The notes below the pieces were generated by a model. The model saw only the letters and a list, made by a program, of their open reading frames with translations. It was not told where the DNA came from and made no database searches. From Firmicutes bacterium UBA5286 (GTDB lineage: Bacteria > Bacillota > Proteinivoracia > UBA4975): a stretch of 64,000 nucleotides of DNA. Made by a program: the position numbers and the translations under genes. The stretch lies in assembly GCA_002408465.1 (NCBI GenBank), contig DHSM01000022.1, positions 62,001 through 126,000 on the forward strand, read 5' to 3'. Shown one piece after another: positions 1 through 8,951 of the stretch; position 1 is the first letter of the stretch, and each line of letters begins with the position of its first letter.

Positions 1-448
1 CATAGACAGGGTCCCCCCGAGTTCCACCTATATGTATTCCAGCAGTAACAGTATGAAAGGCGGATGAAAATGCTTCGCCGCAGCCCAGGAGTATTGACCC
101 TTTCAAGGGGAGTGTGAGTTTTTCTTTGCCCTGCTCAAAGGCAGCCAATGATACATATGGCTGCTCCTCACTTTCATTGCCTGATTGTTGGTTGTCAGGG
201 TTTAGCTTTGCCAGATCATCAGGCTCCCCCGTTCCCTGTCCAGGATCAAATACCAGACTATTTGCAGGGCTGAATTGCCACCAGACCAAGCCGGTAATAA
301 CCAGCACGCAAAGGAAGTAGATCAGGGCATAGCGAAACCCAGGAGATGCGCTGCGCCAACGGGCAACGGTCCGTTTTTGGATGTTTGCCAGAACGCCGAC
401 AGTTCTACTAATAAGATTCTTAATTTTGGTTTTTGCAGACAAGTCCAT
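1..448 (-). CDS. spoIIQ: SpoIIQ-like M23-family protein, C-terminus cut by window edge
   Basis: The first 149 residues are visible; the rest lies before base 1. A cytoplasmic N-terminus is followed by one membrane helix (about residues 38-58), an acidic linker, and the start of a LytM/M23 domain from about residue 112. The first zinc motif of active M23 enzymes, HxGxD, reads T135-A-G-I-H139 here, so both ligands are changed and this half of the site looks degenerate, as in Bacillus SpoIIQ. The gene follows spoIID by 35 bases, and spoIID-spoIIQ adjacency is common in spore formers. SpoIIQ sits in the forespore membrane and docks with mother-cell SpoIIIAH during engulfment. The ATG at 448 follows a GAGGTG ribosome site closely. 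A different sporulation LytM protein is possible because the C-terminal half is not seen. Confidence 0.75.
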   Translation of the reverse strand, partial: MDLSAKTKIKNLISRTVGVLANIQKRTVARWRSASPGFRYALIYFLCVLVITGLVWWQFSPANSLVFDPGQGTGEPDDLAKLNPDNQQSGNESEEQPYVSLAAFEQGKEKLTLPLKGSILLGCGEAFSSAFHTVTAGIHIGGTRGDPVY

Positions 449-483
449 CACCTCGAGGCTTATTTTACCCCGGACATGCCTGT

Positions 484-1440
484 TTATTCGCCAATCCCCA
501 CCCGGGACACTTGAATTCCAGTGTAATATTTGTTGATTATCTCCAAAGCATTGTAACCCTGGCGGGCCATGCCATCAGCTCCATACTGACACAGTCCTAC
601 TCCATGGCCGTAGCCCACGGTGGTAAAGGTGTAGTTCGCCTCTTCCTGCAACCAGGATACCTTGCTGGATTTAAGTTCCAAGCGATTTCTGAATTCCAGG
701 CCCCGTATGATTTCTCTACCGGTACCAACCTTGATTATGCGGCCGCTTTCTGTGCGCTCCTGCACCTGAATTTTCAGATCTTCAAGGGGCACGCCCAATT
801 TTTCCGCCACCTGGGCGGCGCTTATCTGCACCGTTTCGGTAAAGCGGGGGGAAGAACTGCAATAACCGCACGAAACTGAGCGCAAATAGGGGATCTCGTT
901 TGTCCAGACCTCCTCGGAATTCTCGGTGCACCCCCCGCAAGTAGAATGATATACAGCATCGATCAGCTTTCCTTGGAAAGTAACGACCTGGCCCTGAGTT
1001 TCGGAAACAGCCCGGAGAATTTTGCGCCAGTAAGATCTTTGCCGGAAGAAAGGCCATTTGGCCACGGCTTCTTCTTTTAAGGTCCAGGCCTGACAGTGGG
1101 TGCTGTCAGTGCAAATATCGGCCTCGGGGTGCCGGTCGCAGCCGCCGCCGCCACTGGCTCTGATTTTCGCTACTGTATAGGTCCTGGCTACAATTGCCTG
1201 GGCTTTGAGGGCTTCCACATGAAACTGGGCCGGCATCTCCGCTGCCACCACCCCCGTAAGGTATTCGCCCAGAGGCATGCGGACCAGCTCCAAGGTCCGG
1301 TGATTCCAGACTGCGACTACATAGGGATCGACATTAGCATCAGGCAATGTTTTGCCGCCGCAGCTTTTAACAATCAAAGCAGGCAAGACAAGCAAAAGCA
1401 CCAGCATTACAAGTAGGACCAGACCAATTTTCTTCAGCAA
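484..1440 (-). CDS. spoIID: SpoIID, sporulation peptidoglycan lytic transglycosylase
   Basis: SpoIID cleaves glycan strands during forespore engulfment as part of the DMP complex in the mother-cell membrane. The 318-residue protein has an N-terminal membrane helix (about 4-24). The signature AAEMPA carries the predicted catalytic Glu68, followed by KAQAIVARTY, the DSTHCQAW segment, HSTCGGCTENSEEVW and, near the C-terminus, YGHGVGLCQYGADGMA. All are hallmark SpoIID blocks. Translation probably starts at TTG 1440, with AGGAGG eight bases upstream. The murA terminator just upstream means it is transcribed separately. The leader contains ATA and CATA elements that might form a sigmaE promoter, but spacing and match are only fair. 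Confidence 0.95.
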   Translation of the reverse strand: MLKKIGLVLLVMLVLLLVLPALIVKSCGGKTLPDANVDPYVVAVWNHRTLELVRMPLGEYLTGVVAAEMPAQFHVEALKAQAIVARTYTVAKIRASGGGGCDRHPEADICTDSTHCQAWTLKEEAVAKWPFFRQRSYWRKILRAVSETQGQVVTFQGKLIDAVYHSTCGGCTENSEEVWTNEIPYLRSVSCGYCSSSPRFTETVQISAAQVAEKLGVPLEDLKIQVQERTESGRIIKVGTGREIIRGLEFRNRLELKSSKVSWLQEEANYTFTTVGYGHGVGLCQYGADGMARQGYNALEIINKYYTGIQVSRVGIGE

Positions 1441-1493
1441 TAATCATCCCTCCTGCCGCTATAAATATGTTCTTGGTAGGGATTATAGACTGA

Positions 1494-1520
1494 ACAAAAA
1501 AAATAGCCGTTTCCGGCTAT
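1494..1520 (-). terminator. Rho-independent terminator after murA
   Basis: A hairpin ATAGCCG-GAAA-CGGCTAT is followed by a run of eight T on the minus strand. It overlaps the murA stop codon and separates murA from spoIID. Confidence 0.85.
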
Positions 1521-2767
1521 CCACGCCATATATCTGCGCCTAAAGCTTTTAGTTTGCCGACCAGGTCATGATACCCCCGGTCAATATGATGAATATTGCC
1601 TACCTCTGTGATGCCATCGGCAACCAGCCCGGCCACAATCAGGGCGGCGCCCGCTCTCAGGTCGCTGGCATTGACCTGAGCGCCTGTGAGGCCTTTGACC
1701 CCTTCGATTATTGCGCTGCGACCATCTATCTTGACTCTGGCGTTCATCCGCTTGAGCTCATCTAAATGCATAAATCTGTTTTCAAAAATGGTCTCTGTCA
1801 CCAGGCTGGTACCCCGGGCGGTAGTCAGAACAGCAGTCATCTGTGCCTGCATATCCGTGGGAAAGCCGGGGTAAGGCAGTGTCTTAATATCTGTTGCATT
1901 TAATGGCTTATTGCCAATAACCAACAGGCCATCCTCATGTTCTAATATGGTAACTCCAACTTCTTCAAATTTGGCGATTACCGGCTTAAGGTGGTCGACA
2001 ACGATATTTGTCAAAAGCACCTGTCCACCTGCAGCAGCAACCGCAGCGACATAAGTTCCCGCTTCAATGCGGTCGGGTATGACGGTATGGCTGGTCCCCG
2101 ACAATGCTTCCACTCCGGTGATGCGAATGAGACTGGTTCCTGCTCCCCGGACATGGGCGCCGGCTGAATTGAGATAGTTGGCCAAGTCGACAATCTCGGG
2201 CTCAGCAGCGGCATTTTCGAGGACGGTAGTGCCTTGGGCCAAAGTGGCCGCCATCATGATATTTTCTGTGGCGCCAACACTGGGAAAGTCCAGGTAGATT
2301 CTGCTTCCGGTCAGCCGGGGAGCAATTGCTTCAATATAGCCATGGCCCATAATAACTTCCGCCCCCAAAGCCATAAAACCCTTGAGGTGAAGGTCAATTG
2401 GCCTGGTGCCGATATTGCATCCCCCTGGCAGGGAGACCCGGGCACGTCCCATCCGGGCAAGCAGGGGACCCATGACCAGGAAAGATGCCCGCATCTTGCG
2501 CACCAATTCATAGGGGGTTTCATAGGTGCAGATTCTGCTGGCATCAATCTGCAGCTTGCCCGGTCCCAGCCAGCTCACTCCCGCCCCCAGTTGCTCCAAG
2601 AGCTGACAGATAGTATTGACATCGTCGAGAGCAGGCACTTCCTCAAACTGGTTGGGGCCAGATGTCAAAAGAGAGGCAGCCAGCGTCGGCAAAGCAGCGT
2701 TTTTTGCGCCATCTATTTTTACTGTCCCAGTCAGGGCGTTGCCACCCCGGATAAAAATCTTTTCCAT
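1517..2767 (-). CDS. murA: UDP-N-acetylglucosamine 1-carboxyvinyltransferase (first copy)
   Basis: MurA transfers enolpyruvate from PEP to UDP-GlcNAc, the first committed step of peptidoglycan synthesis. The 416-residue protein has the normal EPSP-synthase-like length. It begins MEKIFIRGG, contains the nucleotide-binding KNAALP block, and has the catalytic loop LPGGCNIGTRP with Cys117, the residue attacked by fosfomycin. The ATG at 2767 is preceded by AGGAGGAG. The gene lies between ywmB and spoIID, as does murAA of Bacillus subtilis, so this is probably the main copy. A second copy with the same catalytic Cys is at 57541-58794. Confidence 0.96.
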   Translation of the reverse strand: MEKIFIRGGNALTGTVKIDGAKNAALPTLAASLLTSGPNQFEEVPALDDVNTICQLLEQLGAGVSWLGPGKLQIDASRICTYETPYELVRKMRASFLVMGPLLARMGRARVSLPGGCNIGTRPIDLHLKGFMALGAEVIMGHGYIEAIAPRLTGSRIYLDFPSVGATENIMMAATLAQGTTVLENAAAEPEIVDLANYLNSAGAHVRGAGTSLIRITGVEALSGTSHTVIPDRIEAGTYVAAVAAAGGQVLLTNIVVDHLKPVIAKFEEVGVTILEHEDGLLVIGNKPLNATDIKTLPYPGFPTDMQAQMTAVLTTARGTSLVTETIFENRFMHLDELKRMNARVKIDGRSAIIEGVKGLTGAQVNASDLRAGAALIVAGLVADGITEVGNIHHIDRGYHDLVGKLKALGADIWRG

Positions 2768-2804
2768 AATTTCTCCTCCTGCCGCAATGAGCTGCTCCGG
2801 TAAT

Positions 2805-3554
2805 TTAGTAGCTGGACGGCAAAACCGGTGTGGCCACCCTGATAATGGTTTTTTCGCTGCCGACATCCCAGCGCAGGGAAACACCAAAGTTTACTTGCTT
2901 CTCCCCTGTATTTGCTGAACCGGCAAAGAGAGTTGACCAGCCGCTCCATTGGGAAACTCCCTTGGTATCCACAGCTCCCCGATAAACTGCCTCTACTGAT
3001 TTGAATACGGTATAAACGATATTTATTTTTTCACTGTCTCTAAGTTTAGCATCCAGACTGCCCTCAAGGCAAGAGGTAATTTTCACACTTTCCCCTTCAG
3101 CGCCGGCCGCGGCGAAAGCGGCTTTAATTTGTGCAAAACAGATTTCCATGTCTTCAAGCTTGCTTAGCCAAATACTTACTTCGGCAGTTGTTCCCTCAGC
3201 CAGAGAGTTTACCGTCAGGCGGAGGAAAGCGCCATCAGATTGATTGCTTTCCATACTGGCGCAGCTGTACTGGCCGGTCGAGCGGGAATTGATGTCATAT
3301 TCGTGGCGGTTGAGGCCTAATTCTTTGGCAATGGTTTCAACTACAGCCTCTATTTGCAGCACAGAATAATACTCGTCCTTGATTTGTGCCCAGGCATGCA
3401 ATTCTGCACCTTGGGGCTGCGCACCTGCGGCCGCTAACGCTGTGTACAAAAGCTCAATATCGGTATGGGGCGGCCGGGCTTTGTGCTCCTCCCCCCAACG
3501 GGACCAGCCCGCCACCAGCATGACAATTAGCAAGAGCAAACTCAACTTTTTCAA
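2805..3554 (-). CDS. ywmB: YwmB family secreted protein
   Basis: This is a 249-residue protein with a hydrophobic N-terminal signal or anchor (LSLLLLIVMLVAGW), then a mixed alpha/beta region consistent with the YwmB family (TATA-box-binding-like fold). Its biochemical role is not known. Position supports the call: ywmB sits between the ATP synthase operon and murA in Bacillus, exactly as here. The chosen TTG start at 3554 has AGGAGGGG about nine bases upstream; an in-frame extension to 3689 has no ribosome site. It is probably the first gene of a ywmB-murA unit. Confidence 0.8.
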   Translation of the reverse strand: MKKLSLLLLIVMLVAGWSRWGEEHKARPPHTDIELLYTALAAAGAQPQGAELHAWAQIKDEYYSVLQIEAVVETIAKELGLNRHEYDINSRSTGQYSCASMESNQSDGAFLRLTVNSLAEGTTAEVSIWLSKLEDMEICFAQIKAAFAAAGAEGESVKITSCLEGSLDAKLRDSEKINIVYTVFKSVEAVYRGAVDTKGVSQWSGWSTLFAGSANTGEKQVNFGVSLRWDVGSEKTIIRVATPVLPSSY

Positions 3555-3572
3555 TTTTTCTTCCCCTCCTCG

Positions 3573-3600
3573 TATATAATGGTTGACATATCTGTGCCAA
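3573..3600 (-). promoter_or_regulatory. Candidate sigmaA promoter for ywmB-murA
   Basis: TTGGCA, a 16-base spacer and TATATA lie just upstream of the ywmB ribosome site. The leader would be very short, so the match is only suggestive. Confidence 0.4.
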
Positions 3601-3619
3601 AATATTCCCGAGGAGACAG

Positions 3620-3643
3620 AAAAAACAGGATCGCTAGATCCCG
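3620..3643 (-). terminator. Terminator at the end of the atp-yueI unit
   Basis: A GGATC-TAGC-GATCC stem followed by TGTTTTTT on the minus strand lies just after the yueI-like stop codon. Confidence 0.6.
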
Positions 3644-3648
3644 TTCTG

Positions 3649-4209
3649 TTATCTGTTGCAGGGGCATTTATATCCCAACAAAAGGTCAATTAAATTCGCC
3701 TTGCGATAGTTCTTGACTTCCTGGGGGGCTTTTCTTGCCAATAAATCCAAGCAAGTCTTGCATAGCCCCTGACCGGTGGCCTCAATCACTGCTTGAGGAA
3801 TGCCGGCGGCCAGCAGGCGCTCTCTTCTGCTGGGAATGGTGATCTCTTTTGCATCCACCGCCTGCGCCGCAGCCACTACCAGCCCCGCCTGCCCTTTGAA
3901 TTCCGGACTGTCAACCAGCGTAAAAGCAAGGTTGTGTTTTCTCGCCAATTGAAGATATTCATTAGTAGCGGGCAGTTTAGCCCTGCGGCTGATAATCAGG
4001 CGCCGGGCCAATGGATGGGCCATAGCCTCCCTGATTTCGGGATAGGTCCCCGGTTCTGCTACTTGCTCGAAGGTCAGAACTTTGATTACCCGTTCCCGGA
4101 ACTGGCCAAGGAAATATCGGCGCTCCTCCTTTTTTAATTCAGGGGGTCCGTAAATCCCCGCCAACAAAGCCTTTTCCAGGGAAGATTTGTCCGTACTGTT
4201 ATCCTTCAT
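3649..4209 (-). CDS. DUF1694 (YueI-like) family protein
   Basis: This is a 186-residue soluble protein with no signal or membrane helix. It resembles the YueI/DUF1694 family: an N-terminal EKALLAGIYGPPELKKEERRYFLG segment (shown in two overlapping pieces, EKALLAGIYG and PPELKKEERRYFLG), then a TFEQV and EIREAMAHP region typical of the group. The C-terminus has a Cys pattern (GLCKTC and YKCPC) that might bind metal. The function is unknown. It overlaps the end of atpC and is the last gene before the operon terminator, so it is co-transcribed with ATP synthase. The ATG at 4209 is preferred; a TTG at 4218 is possible. Confidence 0.7.
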   Translation of the reverse strand: MKDNSTDKSSLEKALLAGIYGPPELKKEERRYFLGQFRERVIKVLTFEQVAEPGTYPEIREAMAHPLARRLIISRRAKLPATNEYLQLARKHNLAFTLVDSPEFKGQAGLVVAAAQAVDAKEITIPSRRERLLAAGIPQAVIEATGQGLCKTCLDLLARKAPQEVKNYRKANLIDLLLGYKCPCNR

Positions 4210-4609
4210 GTCCAGCAACTTTCAGGCGGATAATAGCCCTTTGCAGCGCTGCTTGCGCCCGGGCATAATCTACGTCTGCCTGTCTTTTGTCCAGCCGGGC
4301 CAGAGCCCGCTGGCGGGCAGATTCGGCCCTGGCCACATCAATTTCTTCCTCCATCTCAGCGGATTCGGAAAGGATGATGACTTGCTGGGCAGTGACCTCG
4401 ATAAAGCCTCCGTTAACAGCAGCCTTGCGTTCATCATCACCTGTTTTGATGCGCAATGGACCAATCGCCAAGGGTGCAACCAGGGGAATATGTCCTGGGA
4501 GAACCCCCATTTCTCCGTCTGTTGTGCGCACAATCACCATATTGACAGTTTCCTGAAATACCCGGCGTTCGGGAGTGACAACAGTGAGGATAAAGGTCTT
4601 GTCGCTCAT
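4199..4609 (-). CDS. atpC: F1 ATP synthase epsilon subunit
   Basis: The epsilon subunit is part of the central rotor stalk and inhibits ATP hydrolysis. The 136-residue length is normal. The N-terminal beta-sandwich carries the family blocks VTPERRVF and GEMGVLPGHIPLVAPL, and the C-terminal part is a helical pair rich in Ala, Arg and Glu. It is the last structural gene of the atp operon, 12 bases after atpD. Confidence 0.97.
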   Translation of the reverse strand: MSDKTFILTVVTPERRVFQETVNMVIVRTTDGEMGVLPGHIPLVAPLAIGPLRIKTGDDERKAAVNGGFIEVTAQQVIILSESAEMEEEIDVARAESARQRALARLDKRQADVDYARAQAALQRAIIRLKVAGHEG

Positions 4610-4621
4610 GGCAATGCCCCC

Positions 4622-6007
4622 TTAGAGAGTTTCAGCCTTTTTCACTGCTTCTTCAATGGTTCCCACCATGTAAAAGGCCGCTTCAGGCAGGTCGTCATGT
4701 TTTCCGTCCAGTATCTCCCGGAAGCTGCGGACAGTATCCTTAAGAGGCACATAAGCCCCTGGGGTTCCTGTAAACACTTCGGCGACAAAGAAGGGCTGGG
4801 ACAAGAAGCGCTGAATCTTTCTGGCCCTGGAAACTACAAGTTTATCTTCATCGGACAATTCATCCATGCCGAGGATAGCGATGATGTCTTGCAGTTCTTT
4901 GTACCTCTGCAGCACTCCCTGAACTTCCCGTGCAACCAGGTAGTGTTCTTCCCCGAGAATCTTGGGATCAAGGATCCTTGAAGATGACTCCAGGGGATCA
5001 ACAGCTGGATAGATACCCAATTCAGAAATACTCCGAGACAGATAGGTGGTCGCATCCAAATGGGCAAAAGTAGTTGCCGGGGCAGGGTCAGTGGGGTCAT
5101 CGGCAGGAACATAGATTGCCTGCACAGAGGTTATCGAGCCTTTAGTGGTAGAGGTGATCCTCTCCTGCAGCTGACCCATTTCAGTTTGCAAGGTGGGCTG
5201 ATAACCGACAGCTGAAGGCATTCTGCCTAAAAGAGCCGACACTTCCGAACCAGCCTGGGTAAAGCGGAAGATATTATCAATAAAGAGGAGGACATCCTGC
5301 CCTTCTTTATCCCGGAAATACTCAGCCAAGGTCAGTCCCGTCAAACCCACCCGCAGCCTGGCTCCCGGAGGTTCATTCATTTGGCCAAAGACCATAGCGG
5401 TCTTAGCAATGACTCCCGATTCCTTCATTTCGTTCCAGAGGTCGTTTCCTTCCCGGGTCCTTTCACCCACGCCGGCAAAGACGGAATAGCCCCCGTGTTC
5501 ATAGGCAATATTGCGGATCAGTTCCATAATAAGGACGGTCTTGCCAACACCCGCTCCGCCGAAGAGACCAACCTTGCCGCCCCGGGAATAGGGGAGAAGC
5601 AGGTCGATAACCTTGATGCCTGTTTCCAGCACTTCGGTGGCTGGGCGCTGCTCTTCAAAACTGGGAGCTTTGCGGTGAATGGGCCAATATTCTTTTCCCT
5701 GGACTTGCTCGCCCTCGTCAATGGCCTTGCCCAGCACATTGACCATGCGGCCAAGGGTGGCGGGGCCTACGGGAATGGTGATTGGACTGCCGGTATCCCG
5801 AACTTCCGCCCCACGGACCAGGCCGTCAGTTAAAGACATGGCCACACAGCGGACGATGCCGTTGCCCACATGCTGTATGGCTTCTAGGACAATCTCACTG
5901 CCGTCAGCTAAGTTTACCCCCATAGAATTATATATAGCCGGCAAATTTTCCTCAAATTTAACGTCAACTACAGGGCCAATGACCTGTACGACTTTTCCTG
6001 TATTCAA
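4622..6007 (-). CDS. atpD: F1 ATP synthase beta subunit
   Basis: The catalytic subunit has 461 residues. It shows the Walker A motif GGAGVGKT (about 150-157), the catalytic block GERTREGNDLW and the Walker B segment DVLLFIDNIFRF, then the ALLGRMPSAVGYQPTL signature and the DELSD segment of the C-terminal domain. It lies between atpG and atpC in standard operon order. Confidence 0.99.
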   Translation of the reverse strand: MNTGKVVQVIGPVVDVKFEENLPAIYNSMGVNLADGSEIVLEAIQHVGNGIVRCVAMSLTDGLVRGAEVRDTGSPITIPVGPATLGRMVNVLGKAIDEGEQVQGKEYWPIHRKAPSFEEQRPATEVLETGIKVIDLLLPYSRGGKVGLFGGAGVGKTVLIMELIRNIAYEHGGYSVFAGVGERTREGNDLWNEMKESGVIAKTAMVFGQMNEPPGARLRVGLTGLTLAEYFRDKEGQDVLLFIDNIFRFTQAGSEVSALLGRMPSAVGYQPTLQTEMGQLQERITSTTKGSITSVQAIYVPADDPTDPAPATTFAHLDATTYLSRSISELGIYPAVDPLESSSRILDPKILGEEHYLVAREVQGVLQRYKELQDIIAILGMDELSDEDKLVVSRARKIQRFLSQPFFVAEVFTGTPGAYVPLKDTVRSFREILDGKHDDLPEAAFYMVGTIEEAVKKAETL

Positions 6008-6024
6008 AAAGCCTTCCTCCTTCC

Positions 6025-6867
6025 TTAGCCTTCCAGAGCCTGAGCGCCATTAACTACCTCAAGAATTTCCTGGGTAATAGCAGTCTGGCGAGCCCTGTTA
6101 TATGACAACGTCAGCTGATCAAGCATCTCGTTTGCATTATCTGTAGCCGACTTCATGGCAGTCCTCTGGGCTCCAAATTCCGAGGCCCTGGCCTCTAACA
6201 GTCCTTGATATACCAAGCTGTACAAGTAACGAGGCAAAAGCCTCTCCAGCACTTCCTGAGGCGAAGGCTCGTATATATAGGGGCCTGTATCTTCAGAATC
6301 CACCAAACCCACAATGGGCAATAATTGTACCATTGTTGGCTTATGGTTGAGAACGCTGACGAACTCAGTATAAATCAGGTGCAGCGAACCAAAGATCCCA
6401 TTATGAAAATTATCTATCAGTGGCTTCATTATGCTGGTGGCATCCATGTACACCGGATCTTCAAATCTTAAGCTGTATTCGCCAATGATATCCTGCCCGC
6501 GCTTGCTCATAAAATCCTTGGCCTTGCGGCCTATTACAATAACAGGGCCGGGGGTTTTCCCCACCGCCTCCTGGGCAAAGCGCAGAGTATTGGCGTTATA
6601 GGCACCGCTCAAACCCCGGTCTCCCGCGATGACAATGTATGCAGGCGGGCCTTCCCTGGTCTCTAATAATGGGTTGCTTACTTCCAGCCCCGATTTCTGC
6701 AGCCGGCTGATCAACTGGGCCAGGTGGAGGGTGTAGGGCCTGGCAGCAATGACATTTGCTTGGGCCCGCCGCAATTTTGCTCCTGCCACCATTTCCATGG
6801 CCTTGGTTATATGCCCAATGTTGGTGACACTGGAGATGCGCCGCTTAATATCACGGGTATTGGCCAT
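6025..6867 (-). CDS. atpG: F1 ATP synthase gamma subunit
   Basis: Gamma is the rotating shaft inside the alpha3beta3 ring. The 280-residue protein begins with the conserved helix (RDIKRRISSVTNIGHITKAM), has the GDRGLSGAYN Rossmann-like motif, and ends with the conserved C-terminal helix (ATDNANEMLDQLTLSYNRAR). It follows atpA by 12 bases. Confidence 0.98.
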   Translation of the reverse strand: MANTRDIKRRISSVTNIGHITKAMEMVAGAKLRRAQANVIAARPYTLHLAQLISRLQKSGLEVSNPLLETREGPPAYIVIAGDRGLSGAYNANTLRFAQEAVGKTPGPVIVIGRKAKDFMSKRGQDIIGEYSLRFEDPVYMDATSIMKPLIDNFHNGIFGSLHLIYTEFVSVLNHKPTMVQLLPIVGLVDSEDTGPYIYEPSPQEVLERLLPRYLYSLVYQGLLEARASEFGAQRTAMKSATDNANEMLDQLTLSYNRARQTAITQEILEVVNGAQALEG

Positions 6868-6879
6868 TCCAATCCCCCC

Positions 6880-8388
6880 TTAACTTACATATTGCTGTTT
6901 GAAATCCAGAATTGCCTGTTGCAAGGCCTTTTCTGTTTGCTCATCTAAATCCTCGGTTTCGGCAATCCGCCGGCCAACTTCGCTATGCTGTTGATCCATG
7001 TAGCGATAAAATTCCTGCTCGAATTTCGCTGCATCCTCCAGAGCAACTTCATCCAGGTAGCCGTTGATGGCAGCATAGATAATCATAACCTGTTTTTCCA
7101 CCGGCAGGGGCACATATTGACTTTGCTTGAGGATCTCAGATATGCGCCTTCCCCGGTTAATGCGGGATTGTGTTGCTTTGTCCAGATCGGTGCCAAACTG
7201 AGCAAAGGCTTCCAGCTCCCTAAACTGTGCCAGATCCAAACGCAAACGGCCAGCGACCTTGCGCATGGCTTTGATCTGGGCATTGCCCCCAACCCGGGAT
7301 ACAGAGAAACCCACATTGATGGCTGGGCGGGCGCCGGCAAAGAACAGGTCTGTCTCCAAGAAAATCTGACCATCGGTAATTGAGATTACGTTAGTAGGAA
7401 TATAAGCCGAAATATCCCCGGCCTGAGTTTCGATGATAGGCAGAGCAGTTAAAGAGCCGCCGCCTCTTGCATCATCCAGCTTGGCCGCCCGCTCCAACAG
7501 GCGGGAGTGCAAGTAAAACACGTCGCCGGGATATGCTTCTCTGCCGGGAGGCCTGCGCAAAAGCAAGGACATCTCCCGATAGGCCACCGCATGCTTGGAA
7601 AGGTCATCATAGACCACCAGCACATGCTTGCCATTGTACATAAAGTGTTCCCCCATGGCGCAGCCGGCATAGGGAGCAATATACAACATGGGCGCCGGCT
7701 CACTGGCTGATGCTATTACCACGGTAGTGTAGTCCATGGCGCCGGCCTTGCGCAGTGTTTCGACAACTCCTGCTACTGTAGAGGTCTTTTGGCCAATGGC
7801 CACATAAATGCAATAGACATCGGAGCTCTTTTGGTTGATGATGGTGTCGACAGCAATAGCTGTCTTGCCGGTGCCCCTGTCGCCAATAATCAGTTCCCGC
7901 TGCCCCCGGCCGATGGGAACCATGGAGTCAAGAGCTTTAAGCCCAGTCTGCAGAGCTTGATGCACAAGCTTTCTTCTCGTCACCCCGGGAGCGGGGCTTT
8001 CTATATTGCGATAACTGTCAGTCTCAATGGGGCCTTTGCCGTCCACCGGTTGACCAAGAGCATTGACCACTCTGCCAACGAGGCTCTCACCTACTGGAAC
8101 CTTGGTTATCCGGCCAGTCCGTTTGACGGTGTCGCCTTCCTTGATGCCTGTAAAATCCCCTAGGATGACGGCGCCGACGCTGTCTTCCTCAAGATTGAGC
8201 ACCATGCCAAAAACCGAGCCGGGGAACTCCAGCAGCTCGCCGGCCATAGCATTTTGCAGGCCGTGGACCCGGGCGATGCCGTCACCTATGTACACTACCG
8301 TCCCCATTTCAGATATATCAAGGTCTAGATGATAGTTCTCAATCTGCTTTTTTATTATGCTGCTGATTTCTTCAGGTCTAATCTGCAC
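6880..8388 (-). CDS. atpA: F1 ATP synthase alpha subunit
   Basis: This is the non-catalytic nucleotide-binding subunit, 502 residues. It has the beta-barrel segment with GDGIARVHGL, the Walker A GDRGTGKTA (about 169-177), the AIGQK block, and the FSVSRVGGNAQIKAM signature with the arginine finger. The C-terminal helical domain is complete. It starts 23 bases after atpH. Confidence 0.99.
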   Translation of the reverse strand: MQIRPEEISSIIKKQIENYHLDLDISEMGTVVYIGDGIARVHGLQNAMAGELLEFPGSVFGMVLNLEEDSVGAVILGDFTGIKEGDTVKRTGRITKVPVGESLVGRVVNALGQPVDGKGPIETDSYRNIESPAPGVTRRKLVHQALQTGLKALDSMVPIGRGQRELIIGDRGTGKTAIAVDTIINQKSSDVYCIYVAIGQKTSTVAGVVETLRKAGAMDYTTVVIASASEPAPMLYIAPYAGCAMGEHFMYNGKHVLVVYDDLSKHAVAYREMSLLLRRPPGREAYPGDVFYLHSRLLERAAKLDDARGGGSLTALPIIETQAGDISAYIPTNVISITDGQIFLETDLFFAGARPAINVGFSVSRVGGNAQIKAMRKVAGRLRLDLAQFRELEAFAQFGTDLDKATQSRINRGRRISEILKQSQYVPLPVEKQVMIIYAAINGYLDEVALEDAAKFEQEFYRYMDQQHSEVGRRIAETEDLDEQTEKALQQAILDFKQQYVS

Positions 8389-8411
8389 AAAGTATCACCT
8401 CTCATGCTGTT

Positions 8412-8951
8412 CTAACGGGCCAGGCTGTGCTGCAGGCGGTTAAGCCGGCCCTTGAGGCTGCCATCTATTATTTTGCCGTCAATGCTGACCACAAAGCCTG
8501 CCAGCAGGGACGGGTCTGCTTCCAAAGCAATAAGGACATCTTTGGCTCCGCTGATTTTTATCAGTTTTTGCCGCAATTGCCCCAATTGCCGCTCAGTCAA
8601 AGAATGAGCAACGAGACAATGGGCCCTGGTTCTGCCTGCGGCCATGTCCTCCAAGGCCTCAAACTCCCTGAACAAAGCCGGTAAAATCGCCAGGCGCCCC
8701 TTGTCCAACAAGAGGTTGAAAAGATTAGTCAGAGGTTGTGAAAACTCCAATCTGCTTCCCACTGCTTGTATAATTTTGGCCTTGCGGAACCGCTCTATTC
8801 TGGGACTCTGCATAACTTGCCTGAGTTCAGGGCTGTCCTGCCAAAGACCGGTAAATTCCTCCAGCTGTTTTAAAATCTCTGTCGTCAGGCTATGCTGGCG
8901 GGCATAGGAATGAAGGGCTGCTGCATATCGCTTGGCTGCCTTAGTTTGCAT
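8412..8951 (-). CDS. atpH: F1 ATP synthase delta subunit
   Basis: Delta is the peripheral-stalk protein linking F1 to Fo. It has 179 residues, starting at ATG 8951 (MQTKAAKRYAAAL), which overlaps the end of atpF and has GAGGA about ten bases upstream. The N-terminal helical bundle and the C-terminal block with AGFVVSIDGKIIDGSLKGRL match the OSCP/delta family. Confidence 0.96.
   Translation of the reverse strand: MQTKAAKRYAAALHSYARQHSLTTEILKQLEEFTGLWQDSPELRQVMQSPRIERFRKAKIIQAVGSRLEFSQPLTNLFNLLLDKGRLAILPALFREFEALEDMAAGRTRAHCLVAHSLTERQLGQLRQKLIKISGAKDVLIALEADPSLLAGFVVSIDGKIIDGSLKGRLNRLQHSLAR

Noticed and set aside
433..879. Plus-strand open frame of 148 codons opposite spoIID
   Set aside because: It lies antisense to a clear spoIID gene, has no ribosome site and no recognisable protein features.
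1455..1485. Possible sigmaE promoter for spoIID
   Set aside because: ATA and CATA elements are present, but the -10 does not fit the consensus fully and spacing is short; kept as a remark only.
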